Shown here: positions 26,509-34,626 of the stretch, one piece after another
Layout of the letters: each line of letters opens with the position of its first letter
Position numbering within the stretch: position 1 is the stretch's first letter
DNA from: Pseudaeromonas sp963677375
GTDB taxonomy: Bacteria; Pseudomonadota; Gammaproteobacteria; Enterobacterales; Aeromonadaceae
Assembly: GCA_963677375.2 (NCBI GenBank)
Contig: CAXXIF010000016.1
Span: 1 to 64,000 of the forward strand
DNA: 64,000 nt
Direction of reading: 5' to 3'
Position numbers and translations under genes: made by a program
The notes under the pieces: generated by a model
Seen by the model: only the letters and a program-made list of their open reading frames with translations
Told to the model about the DNA's origin: nothing
The model's database searches: none

Positions 26509-28023
26509 CTAGGGCGCGAGCTTCAAGGTGGTCAGCGTCCGCTGGCGCACGCTGGCGGTCAGCTCGGCATCCTGGATCAACGAACGACCATAGGAAGGGA
26601 TCATCGCCTTGAGCTTGTCCTGCCAGACGGCCGATTGCATCTGCTGCGGGAAACAGCGCTCCAGGACATCCAGCATGGTCTTGACACTAACCGAGGCTCC
26701 GGGCGAGGCGCCGAGCAGGGCGGCCAGGCTGCCATCTTGGGCGGCAACAATCTCGGTACCAAACTCCAGTTTGCCCCACTTCTGTTCACAGCGCTTGATC
26801 ACCTGCACCCGCTTGCCGGCGTGGGCCAGTTGCCAATCTTCGGCGCGAGCCAGGGGCACAAAGGTAGCGAGGGATTGAATGCGTTGCTCATGGCTTTGCA
26901 GCGCCTCTTTCACCAGATAGGTGGTCAAGTCCAGGTTATAGCTACCGGCGCCCAGCAGACTCTTGAGGTTGTGAGGCTTGACCGACTTCATTAGATCCAG
27001 ACGAGAGCCATTTTTTAGAAACCGGGTGGTAAAACCGGCGTAGGGGCCGAACAACAGACTCGGTTTGCCATCAATGATCCGGGTATCCAGATGCGGCACT
27101 GACATGGGGGGAGCCCCCACGGGCGCCAGACTATAGACCTTGGCATGATGTTGCTGGATGAGCTCTGGGTTCTGACAGATCAACCATTGGCCGCTGACCG
27201 GAAAGCCGCCGTACCCCGCCGCTTCTGGAATGCCGGATTTTTGTAGCAGATGCAGGGCGCTGCCCCCAGCTCCCAGAAAGACAAAGGGACTCTCGATACT
27301 GAAGGTGGCGCCACGCTGTGGCGGCGTGGTCTGTGCTTTTCCGGTCGTCTTGGCGCTGATGCGCCAGTGGTTCGCCCCATGTTGGCGTTGTAACTGGGTG
27401 ACCTTGGTGTGGGTCAGCAATTCAAAATTGGCATGTGCTTGCAGATGGCTCACCAGGGTATGGGTCAGGGCTCCGAAATTCACATCCGCGCCATGTTCAA
27501 CCCGGGTCGCTGCTAATGGTTGGTCTGCGGGGCGACCGGCCAGCATCAGCGGCATCCACTGTTGCAGGGTCTGGGTGTCATCGGCCCACTGCATGTGCGA
27601 GAAAAAATGATGGGACTTGAGGGCGTTAAATCGTGCCTTGAGGTAATCGATGTTCTGCGCACCCCAGACCGCGCTCAGATGAGGCACCCGATTGATAAAG
27701 GTGGTTGGCGTGATGTGCAAGGGATCGGTTTCGACCAGATGAGACCAGAACTGCAACGAGATTTCAAACGCGGCATTGATTTCCAGTGCGCGCTCGATCT
27801 GGATCTCGCCGTTACCGGCCCGCGGGGTATAGTTGAGCTCACAGTAGCCCGCATGACCAGTCCCGGCGTTATGCAGAGCGGCCGAGCTTTCTAAGGCAAT
27901 ATCCGGCAGTTGTTCGAGCATGCAGATATGCAAGGTGGGGTCCAGACGATGAATTAACATCGCCAGCGTTGCACTCATGATCCCACCACCCACTAAAGTC
28001 ACATCTGCATGAATCGACGCCAT
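26509..28023 (-). CDS. mqo: Malate:quinone oxidoreductase
   Basis: A 504-residue FAD-dependent, membrane-associated enzyme that oxidises malate to oxaloacetate and passes electrons to quinone. The N-terminal dinucleotide-binding motif reads VTLVGGGIMSATLAMLI, followed by the Mqo-specific ALHNAGTGHAGYCELNYTP. The length is normal for the family. It is convergent with hrpA. A TATAAT at 28063–28058 on the minus strand could be the −10 box, but no good −35 is seen. Confidence 0.95.
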   Translation of the reverse strand: MASIHADVTLVGGGIMSATLAMLIHRLDPTLHICMLEQLPDIALESSAALHNAGTGHAGYCELNYTPRAGNGEIQIERALEINAAFEISLQFWSHLVETDPLHITPTTFINRVPHLSAVWGAQNIDYLKARFNALKSHHFFSHMQWADDTQTLQQWMPLMLAGRPADQPLAATRVEHGADVNFGALTHTLVSHLQAHANFELLTHTKVTQLQRQHGANHWRISAKTTGKAQTTPPQRGATFSIESPFVFLGAGGSALHLLQKSGIPEAAGYGGFPVSGQWLICQNPELIQQHHAKVYSLAPVGAPPMSVPHLDTRIIDGKPSLLFGPYAGFTTRFLKNGSRLDLMKSVKPHNLKSLLGAGSYNLDLTTYLVKEALQSHEQRIQSLATFVPLARAEDWQLAHAGKRVQVIKRCEQKWGKLEFGTEIVAAQDGSLAALLGASPGASVSVKTMLDVLERCFPQQMQSAVWQDKLKAMIPSYGRSLIQDAELTASVRQRTLTTLKLAP

Positions 28024-28119
28024 GAAACCAACCTGCCCATCATGTTAAAAGGAACAAATTATATATATTTTTGCACACCTGCGCTGATTTTTTGCCTGCG
28101 TCACAGGCATGTTCGCGAC

Positions 28120-28146
28120 AAAAAACGCTCTTTTTGCCGCTGAGCG
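28120..28146 (-). terminator. Terminator after the VF530 gene
   Basis: On the minus strand, CGCTC, an 11-base loop, GAGCG, then six T. It lies 20 nt after the stop of the VF530 gene. Confidence 0.65.
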
Positions 28147-28165
28147 GAGTGCCGTGGTCCACCCG

Positions 28166-28675
28166 CTATTTTCGCCATTTGGCCCAGGGGTCCACATCGC
28201 CCTTGGCTGGGGTAGCGGCAGAGCCAGAACGTGATGACCCCGAAGCACTTCGACTGTTGGTGCGGGGCCCGGAGCGGCTGCTCGAATTGGCTCTATGGCC
28301 CGTGTGAGTCGCCGCTTTTTGCGCCCGTTTTTCCTGTAGCCGCGCGGCGTCTTCCAGACTCAATTCTGCAGGCTCACCGGGTTGTTGATCTGCCGGAATA
28401 ATGCGATCTCGGGGGGGTAATGCAAATTGCGCATCGGAGGCGCGGGGTAAGCTTTTAAATTGATACAAATAAAAGCCTTCCACTTTTTCACGAGCCCAAT
28501 CCGTTTTTTTCAGGAATTTGACGCTGGAATCAATGCTGGGGTTAGTTTTAAAACAGTTAATATTCAAATAGGCAAATAAAATGCCAAAGCCATAATGCTC
28601 CACAACTTCTGTGACCAATTGCTTTAAGCTAAGTCCATGAAGCGGGTTGTTTTTATAATCAACCTCATTGCTCAT
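28166..28675 (-). CDS. VF530 family DNA-binding protein with Ser/Arg-rich tail
   Basis: A 169-residue protein. Residues about 8–85 form the small VF530 (DUF2132) domain, with NPLHGLSLKQLVTEVVEHYG and a closing FLKKTDWAREKVEGFYL; the family includes a DNA-binding protein from Aliivibrio fischeri. The remaining half is disordered, rich in Ser, Arg and Gly, and ends DVDPWAKWRK. The ATG at 28675 is chosen; a TTG 12 nt earlier is possible. It is monocistronic with its own terminator. The cellular role is unknown. Confidence 0.8.
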   Translation of the reverse strand: MSNEVDYKNNPLHGLSLKQLVTEVVEHYGFGILFAYLNINCFKTNPSIDSSVKFLKKTDWAREKVEGFYLYQFKSLPRASDAQFALPPRDRIIPADQQPGEPAELSLEDAARLQEKRAQKAATHTGHRANSSSRSGPRTNSRSASGSSRSGSAATPAKGDVDPWAKWRK

Positions 28676-28974
28676 CTTTATATCCAATTAATAATATATT
28701 CCTGCACATTATACCATGCCATGGTAAGGAAAAACACAGAGCCGATACATCATGATTTACCCATGGCGGTTACCTCTCTGACGCCGATATTTAATATGGC
28801 ATATAGAGAATATCGGGTCATAGGGTAGGGGGGATGAAACTCGGTGTATCGTCGGATAACTGTGCGATAAAAAGTCGGGATAGGAGTAGAGTGCTCGACT
28901 CGAATGAGTCATAATTGACAGGCGTAACCGGTATGAACGTCATTATTCAATGGATAGCAAATCATGGGGACATC

Positions 28975-29283
28975 ATGAAAATAATCGGGATATTACTGGT
29001 GGGAATGCTGCTTTCATCCTCGGTACTGGCTGAGGGCGTCATGCGTTGCGGGAGTTCTATTGTCTCGGTAGGCGACAGTAAAACAAAAATGCTGATGAAA
29101 TGTGGCACTCCGGTGAGCACAGATGTCAAAACGACCGAGACAGTAAGTGAAACCGGTGTGAAATCCATCATTCAAACGGGTGAAATATTAACCATGGATA
29201 TGGGCAAAGATAAGTTCATGGCGGTAGCAACGGTTGAAAATGGTGTTATCACGCATATTGAAGATGGCCCACGTAAAGAGTAA
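28975..29283 (+). CDS. DUF2845 family exported protein
   Basis: A 102-residue protein with a signal peptide (MKIIGILLVGMLLSSSVLA, cut near residue 19), then the family pattern MRCGSSIVSVGDSKTKMLMKCGTP with two cysteines that could form a disulphide. The function of the family is unknown. The start at 28975 is preferred to longer readings because it begins the signal peptide and has GGGGA upstream. The intergenic region to 29553 (about 270 bases) shows no further feature. Confidence 0.75.
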   Translation: MKIIGILLVGMLLSSSVLAEGVMRCGSSIVSVGDSKTKMLMKCGTPVSTDVKTTETVSETGVKSIIQTGEILTMDMGKDKFMAVATVENGVITHIEDGPRKE

Positions 29284-29553
29284 TCAAAACTGGCGACGAC
29301 AAAAGCCTCAATAACTATATAAATTTAAAATATGTGGTTGGAAATTTAATTCTGTTGGCGGGGTTGCGTCAGTGGCGCCCGCCATTAACGCGAATGGCAT
29401 GGCGATTCTGGCGCAAGGGTTGCCGTCAGAAATAATATGAATTATTCGCGACGCTCTATATTTCATAATGGAAAATGCGGCGGCACAGCGATGAATTTGT
29501 GTGCCGCTCGCATTAAATAGGTGTTGCGGACTCGATAATAAGTCAAAACCGGT

Positions 29554-30030
29554 TTAGCAACCGGGCCAACGTTGGCCGATTGCTGCATCACGATACCAAC
29601 TCATCAATGATTTATGCTGTTCATCATCGGCTGCTGGAGACCAGGGGGCAAAGTCTTCCTCTTTGAATGGTGTGTAAGGGCCATGTTTAACTTCAAAAAT
29701 AACGGCCCCGGTATCCAAAGAGAGTACGGCATGCCAACCTGCAATCGGCGTCTCGGTCACAGAGACACCTTCACCCAACACGGCCCTGTCGATCACCACA
29801 CCCGCATCATCGAACGTGAGAACGACAAAACGACCACGCAATGAGGTCAATAACTCCCAGGTTTGCAGATGTCGATGGGGGCGAATATAGGTCTCAGGCT
29901 CCATGGCAATCGCTAATCGTTGGATCGGGTCCGTTAACTCCGCATGGAGGTTGTAATTCATCCGCTGGCGAGGTGAATCTTGTGCCTCAATGCTGAGGGA
30001 TGTCATTTGGTCGAAACTCAATTTTTTCAT
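29554..30030 (-). CDS. WbuC-family cupin fold metalloprotein
   Basis: A 158-residue cupin. The metal site is suggested by YIRPHRHLQTWELLTSLRG (His-x-His and Glu) near residues 50–68 and a later His in GWHAVLS. The N-terminus MKKLSFDQM and the C-terminal VKHGPYTPFKEEDFAPWSP match the WbuC family, often found near O-antigen loci, although no such locus is visible here. The start at 30030 is chosen; upstream extension is non-native. It is divergent from the next gene with 71 nt between starts. Confidence 0.8.
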   Translation of the reverse strand: MKKLSFDQMTSLSIEAQDSPRQRMNYNLHAELTDPIQRLAIAMEPETYIRPHRHLQTWELLTSLRGRFVVLTFDDAGVVIDRAVLGEGVSVTETPIAGWHAVLSLDTGAVIFEVKHGPYTPFKEEDFAPWSPAADDEQHKSLMSWYRDAAIGQRWPGC

Positions 30031-30101
30031 AGGGTGATGCTTCCCGGGAAACTGAGCGGCAATTGTATGGCTAATCCACGGACAGACAAAACAGTAAATC
30101 G

Positions 30102-30701
30102 ATGAGGAAAGTATCAACAGGGGATGGATTACATGGTGTAATAAGCGGCCACGTAGTCGCTTATCAGGAAGCAGAAATGGTTGCAGAATTAGTAGCTCAG
30201 GCACCGGATACCGGTGAATTATATCGACACCTGACTGGTCGTTCGATGGAAGAAATCTTGTTCTATCTATTTGAACAACAAAGTTTTTCTCATCAAGACG
30301 CGTTAGACCTCGACCTGCTCTGGTCGGAATACCCATTTACCGATGAAATTGTTGCCAACGCATTCCTCCATTACGGTCAGTTGAATCCGGTCCGGATGAC
30401 CACTTATCAGGAAGCCATCTTGTGGCACTCGGAGCTGGATTTGGTCCCCAGCCAGATCACGAAAGCTGAATTTGAAATGGCCTCACAGATGTTTCATGAG
30501 AAGGCGGCCATTTTTAGTGGCTCGGTTCGTTTGATCGGGGGCTATTTGAACAACGACACACCGAATCGCAAAGGGTTATGCCGCTGGATAGCGCCGAATA
30601 CCTTTGCGATGTTATATGTAGTCCGCCAGGCTCGGGGACCCTTTATGGGCTTTTTCTTCCCTCGTGACGGTGGCACCACCGTCAGTCAGGTGATGCATTA
30701 A
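30102..30701 (+). CDS. Hypothetical protein
   Basis: A 199-residue soluble protein that I do not recognise. It has an acidic N-terminal half rich in Leu/Glu and a C-terminal half with aromatic strands (MLYVVRQARGPFMGFFFPRDGG). No signal peptide or membrane helix is seen. The start ATG at 30102 has only a weak ribosome site, and the first 20 residues may not be native. It converges with the YcbL-like gene. A hairpin at 30727–30755 lies between them. Confidence 0.6.
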   Translation: MRKVSTGDGLHGVISGHVVAYQEAEMVAELVAQAPDTGELYRHLTGRSMEEILFYLFEQQSFSHQDALDLDLLWSEYPFTDEIVANAFLHYGQLNPVRMTTYQEAILWHSELDLVPSQITKAEFEMASQMFHEKAAIFSGSVRLIGGYLNNDTPNRKGLCRWIAPNTFAMLYVVRQARGPFMGFFFPRDGGTTVSQVMH

Positions 30702-30726
30702 GCTCGCAAACTGACTCTGGGCATGG

Positions 30727-30755
30727 ACCCCGGTAAGCCTCTAGCGTGCCGGGGT
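30727..30755. terminator. Possible bidirectional hairpin between convergent genes
   Basis: ACCCCGGTA pairs with TGCCGGGGT (one G·T) around an 11-base loop. There is no clear T tract on either side, so terminator function is uncertain. Confidence 0.35.
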
Positions 30756-30767
30756 TCACAGCACAGA

Positions 30768-31412
30768 TCACCAGATAGGCTGGGTGAGGTAGGGGTTGCT
30801 GATTCGTTCCCGGCCAAAGGTCGAGTTAGGGCCATGACCAGGAATAAAGGTGATGTCATCACCCAATGGCAGTAGCTTTTCCGTGATGCTGGCCAGTAAC
30901 TGCTCATGGTTTCCCTGGGGAAAGTCAGTTCGTCCAATCGAACCTTGGAACAGCACATCGCCCACCAGCGCCAACTGACTCGCCGCGCTAAAAAATATCA
31001 CATGACCCGGCGTATGCCCCGGACAATGCAAGACCTGAAGCTGCTGGTTGCCCAGCGTCAGCGTTTCCCCTTCATCTAACCAGCGATCAGGTACAAACGA
31101 TTCCGTCCGGGTGAAACCAAACATGTCGGACTGCGCAGGCAGTGCCTGTAACCAGAAGGCGTCTGCCTGGTGAGGGCCGGTAATGGTACAGCCTGTCGCC
31201 TGGCGTAACTCATCGGCGGCGCCGACATGATCCAGATGGCCATGGGTCAACCAGATGCCGGTGAGCGTCAAGCCGCGCTCGGCTATGGCATTCAACAGGC
31301 GTTTTGTCTCCCCACCCGGATCAACCAGAGCAGCTTCATTCGTTTCATCACACCATAACAGGGTGCAATTTTGCATAAATTGGGTCACGGGCAGTATCTG
31401 ATACTTGAGCAT
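30768..31412 (-). CDS. MBL-fold metallo-hydrolase, YcbL-like (glyoxalase II family)
   Basis: A 214-residue cytosolic hydrolase of the metallo-beta-lactamase fold with the dinuclear metal motif THGHLDHVG (about residues 55–63), later His (HCPGHTPGH), Asp (GDVLFQGSIGRTD) and the closing FIPGHGP. This is the single-domain type II glyoxalase-like family (E. coli YcbL, same length). It likely hydrolyses a thioester such as S-lactoylglutathione, but this is not proven for the family. The start MLKYQILP is chosen by family length. Confidence 0.85.
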   Translation of the reverse strand: MLKYQILPVTQFMQNCTLLWCDETNEAALVDPGGETKRLLNAIAERGLTLTGIWLTHGHLDHVGAADELRQATGCTITGPHQADAFWLQALPAQSDMFGFTRTESFVPDRWLDEGETLTLGNQQLQVLHCPGHTPGHVIFFSAASQLALVGDVLFQGSIGRTDFPQGNHEQLLASITEKLLPLGDDITFIPGHGPNSTFGRERISNPYLTQPIW

Positions 31413-31468
31413 ACGAGTTCCTGTGCTTGGGGCCGCTAGATGGCTGTCGATTCTATCGTGGGCGGGTT

Positions 31469-32083
31469 TCACTCACCAGTTTCCGGAGTCGTGGTGAGCC
31501 GTGTTGCCAGATCGTCGGCGAGCTGGGTATGAAATTCGGCGCTCCAGTGCAGACCATCGCAACCGGGTACAAAACTGGTGGGTACTTGATAGCAGTGTGT
31601 CCCCCAGTCCTGAGCAATGGATTGCCAAATGGTGGCCAGTTCATGGCTTGCCGCCTGTTGGTTGGCAAATAGTGTCTGCCATCCCGCACTCAAATGGCCT
31701 AAGGGCGCTGGCGCGATAAGCCATAGGGTCGAGGTCGGGAGCTCGGATTGCCAGAGTTGCAGATAGGCCTCCAGCGCTTCGCCACATTGTCGGGGTGTCG
31801 CCCCCGCCGCCAGATCATTGATGCCCAGCGCCAACAGGATGCGGTGTGGCCGAGTAGTGAGAGCCCGCTGCCAATCTGCAAACCCTGAAACCAATCCAAG
31901 CATTGGGCGCTCGTAGCGGAGCGTGCGACCGGGTTGGCCATCGGCCTGAAGTTGCAGATGCAGGCGAGCCGCCAGCTGTTGTGGCCAGCGTTGTGCGGCT
32001 GGATAGCGGCCCCCTGCTGGGTTAAATCCCCAGGTATTGGAGTCTCCGAAGCAGAGCAACACGTCGTTCCGATCGGGTGTCAT
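31469..32083 (-). CDS. SGNH/GDSL-type hydrolase
   Basis: A 204-residue hydrolase with the block I GDSNTWGFNP (about residues 13–22, catalytic Ser), block III GINDLAAG (Asn) and a closing D-x-x-H in GCDGLHWSAEFH. No signal peptide is seen, so it is probably a cytoplasmic esterase. It starts 4 nt after the selU stop and so is likely co-transcribed with selD–selU, although the metabolic link to selenium is not obvious. The substrate is unknown. Confidence 0.82.
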   Translation of the reverse strand: MTPDRNDVLLCFGDSNTWGFNPAGGRYPAAQRWPQQLAARLHLQLQADGQPGRTLRYERPMLGLVSGFADWQRALTTRPHRILLALGINDLAAGATPRQCGEALEAYLQLWQSELPTSTLWLIAPAPLGHLSAGWQTLFANQQAASHELATIWQSIAQDWGTHCYQVPTSFVPGCDGLHWSAEFHTQLADDLATRLTTTPETGE

Positions 32084-32087
32084 GCTG

Positions 32088-33209
32088 TCATACTCCCGCG
32101 GACAGGTGCTGGAAGCTGAGTTTCTGCAAATAATCCAGACAGGCGTCTGCCTCGCCTTGAAACACAATCTTGCTGGCGCGATCGCGAAGGTGGCGCAAAT
32201 AGATAGGGTCGTAATAATCCACCAGTAACCGTTCGATCCACACCCGATGGCCCGTATCATCTCCTTGATGGAATTGGGCCTGTAACGCCTCTGCCAGCTG
32301 CTGTTGCAGCTGTTTGCAGCGCTCGGAGCCTAACCGGCGCTCCAGCTTGCCCAGACTGAACTGTAAAAAATCAGACAGTGCCTGTTGTGCGGCCTCTGGC
32401 TCCATGAGTAGCGAAAACCGACTCAGCAGACCGGTTACATAGTCGCGCTGAATGCGGGCTATCCGTTCAGCTAGGGGGGCTTCGAGCAGGATCAAGGGCG
32501 CCTGCTCCATGGTGCTATAGAGCGGCAGGGGGAGTGTACAACGACCGATCATCCGGCTTTCGTCTTCCAGGATCAGATGGGTTTGTCCACGCTGTTCGCG
32601 CTGCAGTAACTCCAGCGCCAGTGCATTTTCGAAATCAATATTGCCCGGTTGCCCATCGGGGAGCCCGCCAAAACTGGAGCCGCGATGGTTCGCATGGGCT
32701 TCCAGATCGATGGCGGCAGGGACTTGGGCCAAGAGTTCGGTCTTGCCACAACCTGTCATGCCGGTGACCAACCAGATAGGGTCCCGACTACTGATCCGCG
32801 TCAGTGTCTGCAATAGAAATTGGCGCAGTGCTTTATAACCGCCCGCCACCCGAGGCACTATGCAACCCCGTTCTGCCAGCCACTCCTGGACCGTTTGTGA
32901 TCGCATACCTCCGCGAAAACAGTAGAGCACTGAATCCGGGTGTTCGGCGATCTGGGCCAGCCAGGCCGAGATGCGCTGCTCTTTGGTGGCACCACTGACC
33001 AACTCATGGCCCAGGGTAATGGCCGCCAACTGCCCTTTTTGTTTGTAACAGGTACCCACGGCAGCCCGTTCATCATCCGTCATAAGAGGCAGATTGATGG
33101 CTCGGGGAAAGGCGCCTTCGGCAAATTCGATGGGAGCACGCAGATCGATGAGAGGGTTTTGGCGCAAAAAAAGTGTCGCGTAGTCATCAATCGTAGGGAG
33201 TCGCCTCAT
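32088..33209 (-). CDS. selU: tRNA 2-selenouridine synthase
   Basis: A 373-residue enzyme (also called MnmH/YbbB) that replaces sulphur in wobble 2-thiouridine of some tRNAs with selenium, using selenophosphate and passing through a geranylated intermediate. The N-terminal rhodanese domain shows YCFRGGMRS with the active Cys (about residue 97). The C-terminal P-loop domain has TGMTGCGKTELL. The start ATG overlaps the selD stop (ATGA), so the two are translationally coupled, as their shared substrate would predict. The length matches the family. Confidence 0.93.
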   Translation of the reverse strand: MRRLPTIDDYATLFLRQNPLIDLRAPIEFAEGAFPRAINLPLMTDDERAAVGTCYKQKGQLAAITLGHELVSGATKEQRISAWLAQIAEHPDSVLYCFRGGMRSQTVQEWLAERGCIVPRVAGGYKALRQFLLQTLTRISSRDPIWLVTGMTGCGKTELLAQVPAAIDLEAHANHRGSSFGGLPDGQPGNIDFENALALELLQREQRGQTHLILEDESRMIGRCTLPLPLYSTMEQAPLILLEAPLAERIARIQRDYVTGLLSRFSLLMEPEAAQQALSDFLQFSLGKLERRLGSERCKQLQQQLAEALQAQFHQGDDTGHRVWIERLLVDYYDPIYLRHLRDRASKIVFQGEADACLDYLQKLSFQHLSAGV

Positions 33210-34252
33210 GGCTGCACGGCCAGTTGGATGCGGATCGTATCGGAGGAGGCATGCAGCTGACCAATCGGCTGCAGATCCAACCCCTGTTGCCGAGCGCAGG
33301 CCTGAAACTCGGCGCAAGCGTCGGGGCGAACCGCAACCAGTAGACCGCCGCTCGTCTGCGGGTCGCACAAGAGCTGTTGCTGGCGCTGGGTCAGGGTGCC
33401 AATCTTGTGGCCATAGGCATCGAAGTTGCGCAGGGTGCCACCAGGAATGCAACCGGCGTCCAGATAGATATCCAGATCCGGTAATAGCGGAATGGTGGCC
33501 ATTTCGAGTGTTGCGGCCAGGCCAGACCCTTCGCACATCTCGATCAGATGGCCGGCGAGGCCAAATCCGGTGACATCGGTGAGTGCGGTCACGCCCGAAA
33601 GCTTGGCAAACTCGGCGCCCGCTTTATTCAGGGTACACATCCAGTTCACTGCGAGTTCGGCGTGGGCCTGCTGCAATTTTTGTTTCTTTTGCGCCGTGGT
33701 CAAAATGCCGATCCCCAGCGGTTTGGTCAGAAACAGCCGATCACCCGCCTGGGCCGTGTCATTACGCTTGAGAGCTGAGAGTTCCACCAAGCCGTTCACT
33801 GCCAGGCCAAAAATTGGTTCGGGGGAGTCGATGCTGTGACCTCCAGCCAGGGAGATACCCGCATCGCGGCAAGCCTGACGCCCGCCATCCACGACGGCCT
33901 GGGCGATATCGGCGCTCAACAGCTGGATTGGCCAACCTAGAATAGCGATGGCGACCAGAGGTGTACCGCCCATGGCGTAGACATCACTGATGGCATTGGT
34001 GGCGGCGATGCGGCCAAAGGTGAAGGGGTCATCCACAATTGGCATGAAAAAGTCTGTCGTCGAAATAAGCCCGCGACCATCCCCCAGGGCTACCACGGCG
34101 GCATCATCCTTGCTGTGATGACCCACGATGAGTTTGGGGTCAGCGAAGGATGGCAGTTGGCTCTGCAGAATAGTTTCCAGCACTTTGGGCGAAATTTTGC
34201 AGCCACAACCGGCACCATGACTGTACTGGGTCAAGCGGATTGCCTCGTTCAT
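33206..34252 (-). CDS. selD: Selenophosphate synthase
   Basis: A 348-residue ATP-dependent enzyme that makes selenophosphate from selenide. The N-terminus YSHGAGCGCK carries the catalytic Cys16 and Lys19. The Cys form, not selenocysteine, is encoded here (TGC/TGT, no in-frame TGA). The usual AIR-synthase-like fold follows (TTDFFMPIVDDPFTFGRIAATNAISD). It is first gene of the selD–selU unit. No selA or selB is present, so the visible use of selenophosphate is tRNA modification. Confidence 0.95.
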   Translation of the reverse strand: MNEAIRLTQYSHGAGCGCKISPKVLETILQSQLPSFADPKLIVGHHSKDDAAVVALGDGRGLISTTDFFMPIVDDPFTFGRIAATNAISDVYAMGGTPLVAIAILGWPIQLLSADIAQAVVDGGRQACRDAGISLAGGHSIDSPEPIFGLAVNGLVELSALKRNDTAQAGDRLFLTKPLGIGILTTAQKKQKLQQAHAELAVNWMCTLNKAGAEFAKLSGVTALTDVTGFGLAGHLIEMCEGSGLAATLEMATIPLLPDLDIYLDAGCIPGGTLRNFDAYGHKIGTLTQRQQQLLCDPQTSGGLLVAVRPDACAEFQACARQQGLDLQPIGQLHASSDTIRIQLAVQP

Positions 34253-34626
34253 TCATTCCTCACGCATCGGATAGCTAGGGTGGCGATTATACCCGTTCCG
34301 GCACTACTTATGGTATCTCCGGCGACTAAGGACCAGACGGTATCGCTGTCATCGTTTGGTCATTTAACTGCAAGAAAACAGCGATGTTGGCGTGGGATGC
34401 TGGCCATCTCATCCAGACAGAGGATCATCCATGAGACTAAAAAAGCGCCAATTACGTCAGCGACACCTTTGGTTTGCCGTGTGGAATCAAGAAACCGCTA
34501 CCTCGGAATATGCGATCTGGTCACAGCCACAAGCCAAAGTCAGTTGCCGATAAGCAAAACTGTTATTCACCGCCTGGTAATCGAAGATTGGCTTTGCCAC
34601 CATGAAAGAAAAACGGGTGGTGACGT
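34253..34626. other. 374-base region between selD and the OLD nuclease gene
   Basis: Contains the possible promoters for the two divergent genes and one small open frame at 34431–34553. No tRNA, riboswitch or strong terminator is seen. Confidence 0.4.
34431..34553 (+). CDS. Possible 40-residue basic small protein
   Basis: A short frame, MRLKKRQLRQRHLWFAVWNQ and 20 more residues, with GAGGA 8 nt before its ATG. It is strongly basic at the N-terminus. It lies 73 nt upstream of the OLD nuclease gene on the same strand and could be a leader or a small partner. No family is recognised. It may be chance. Confidence 0.3.
   Translation: MRLKKRQLRQRHLWFAVWNQETATSEYAIWSQPQAKVSCR

Noticed and set aside
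34180..34252. Selenocysteine-containing selD
   Set aside because: The active-site segment GAGCGCK uses Cys codons and no in-frame TGA occurs, so it is the ordinary Cys form.
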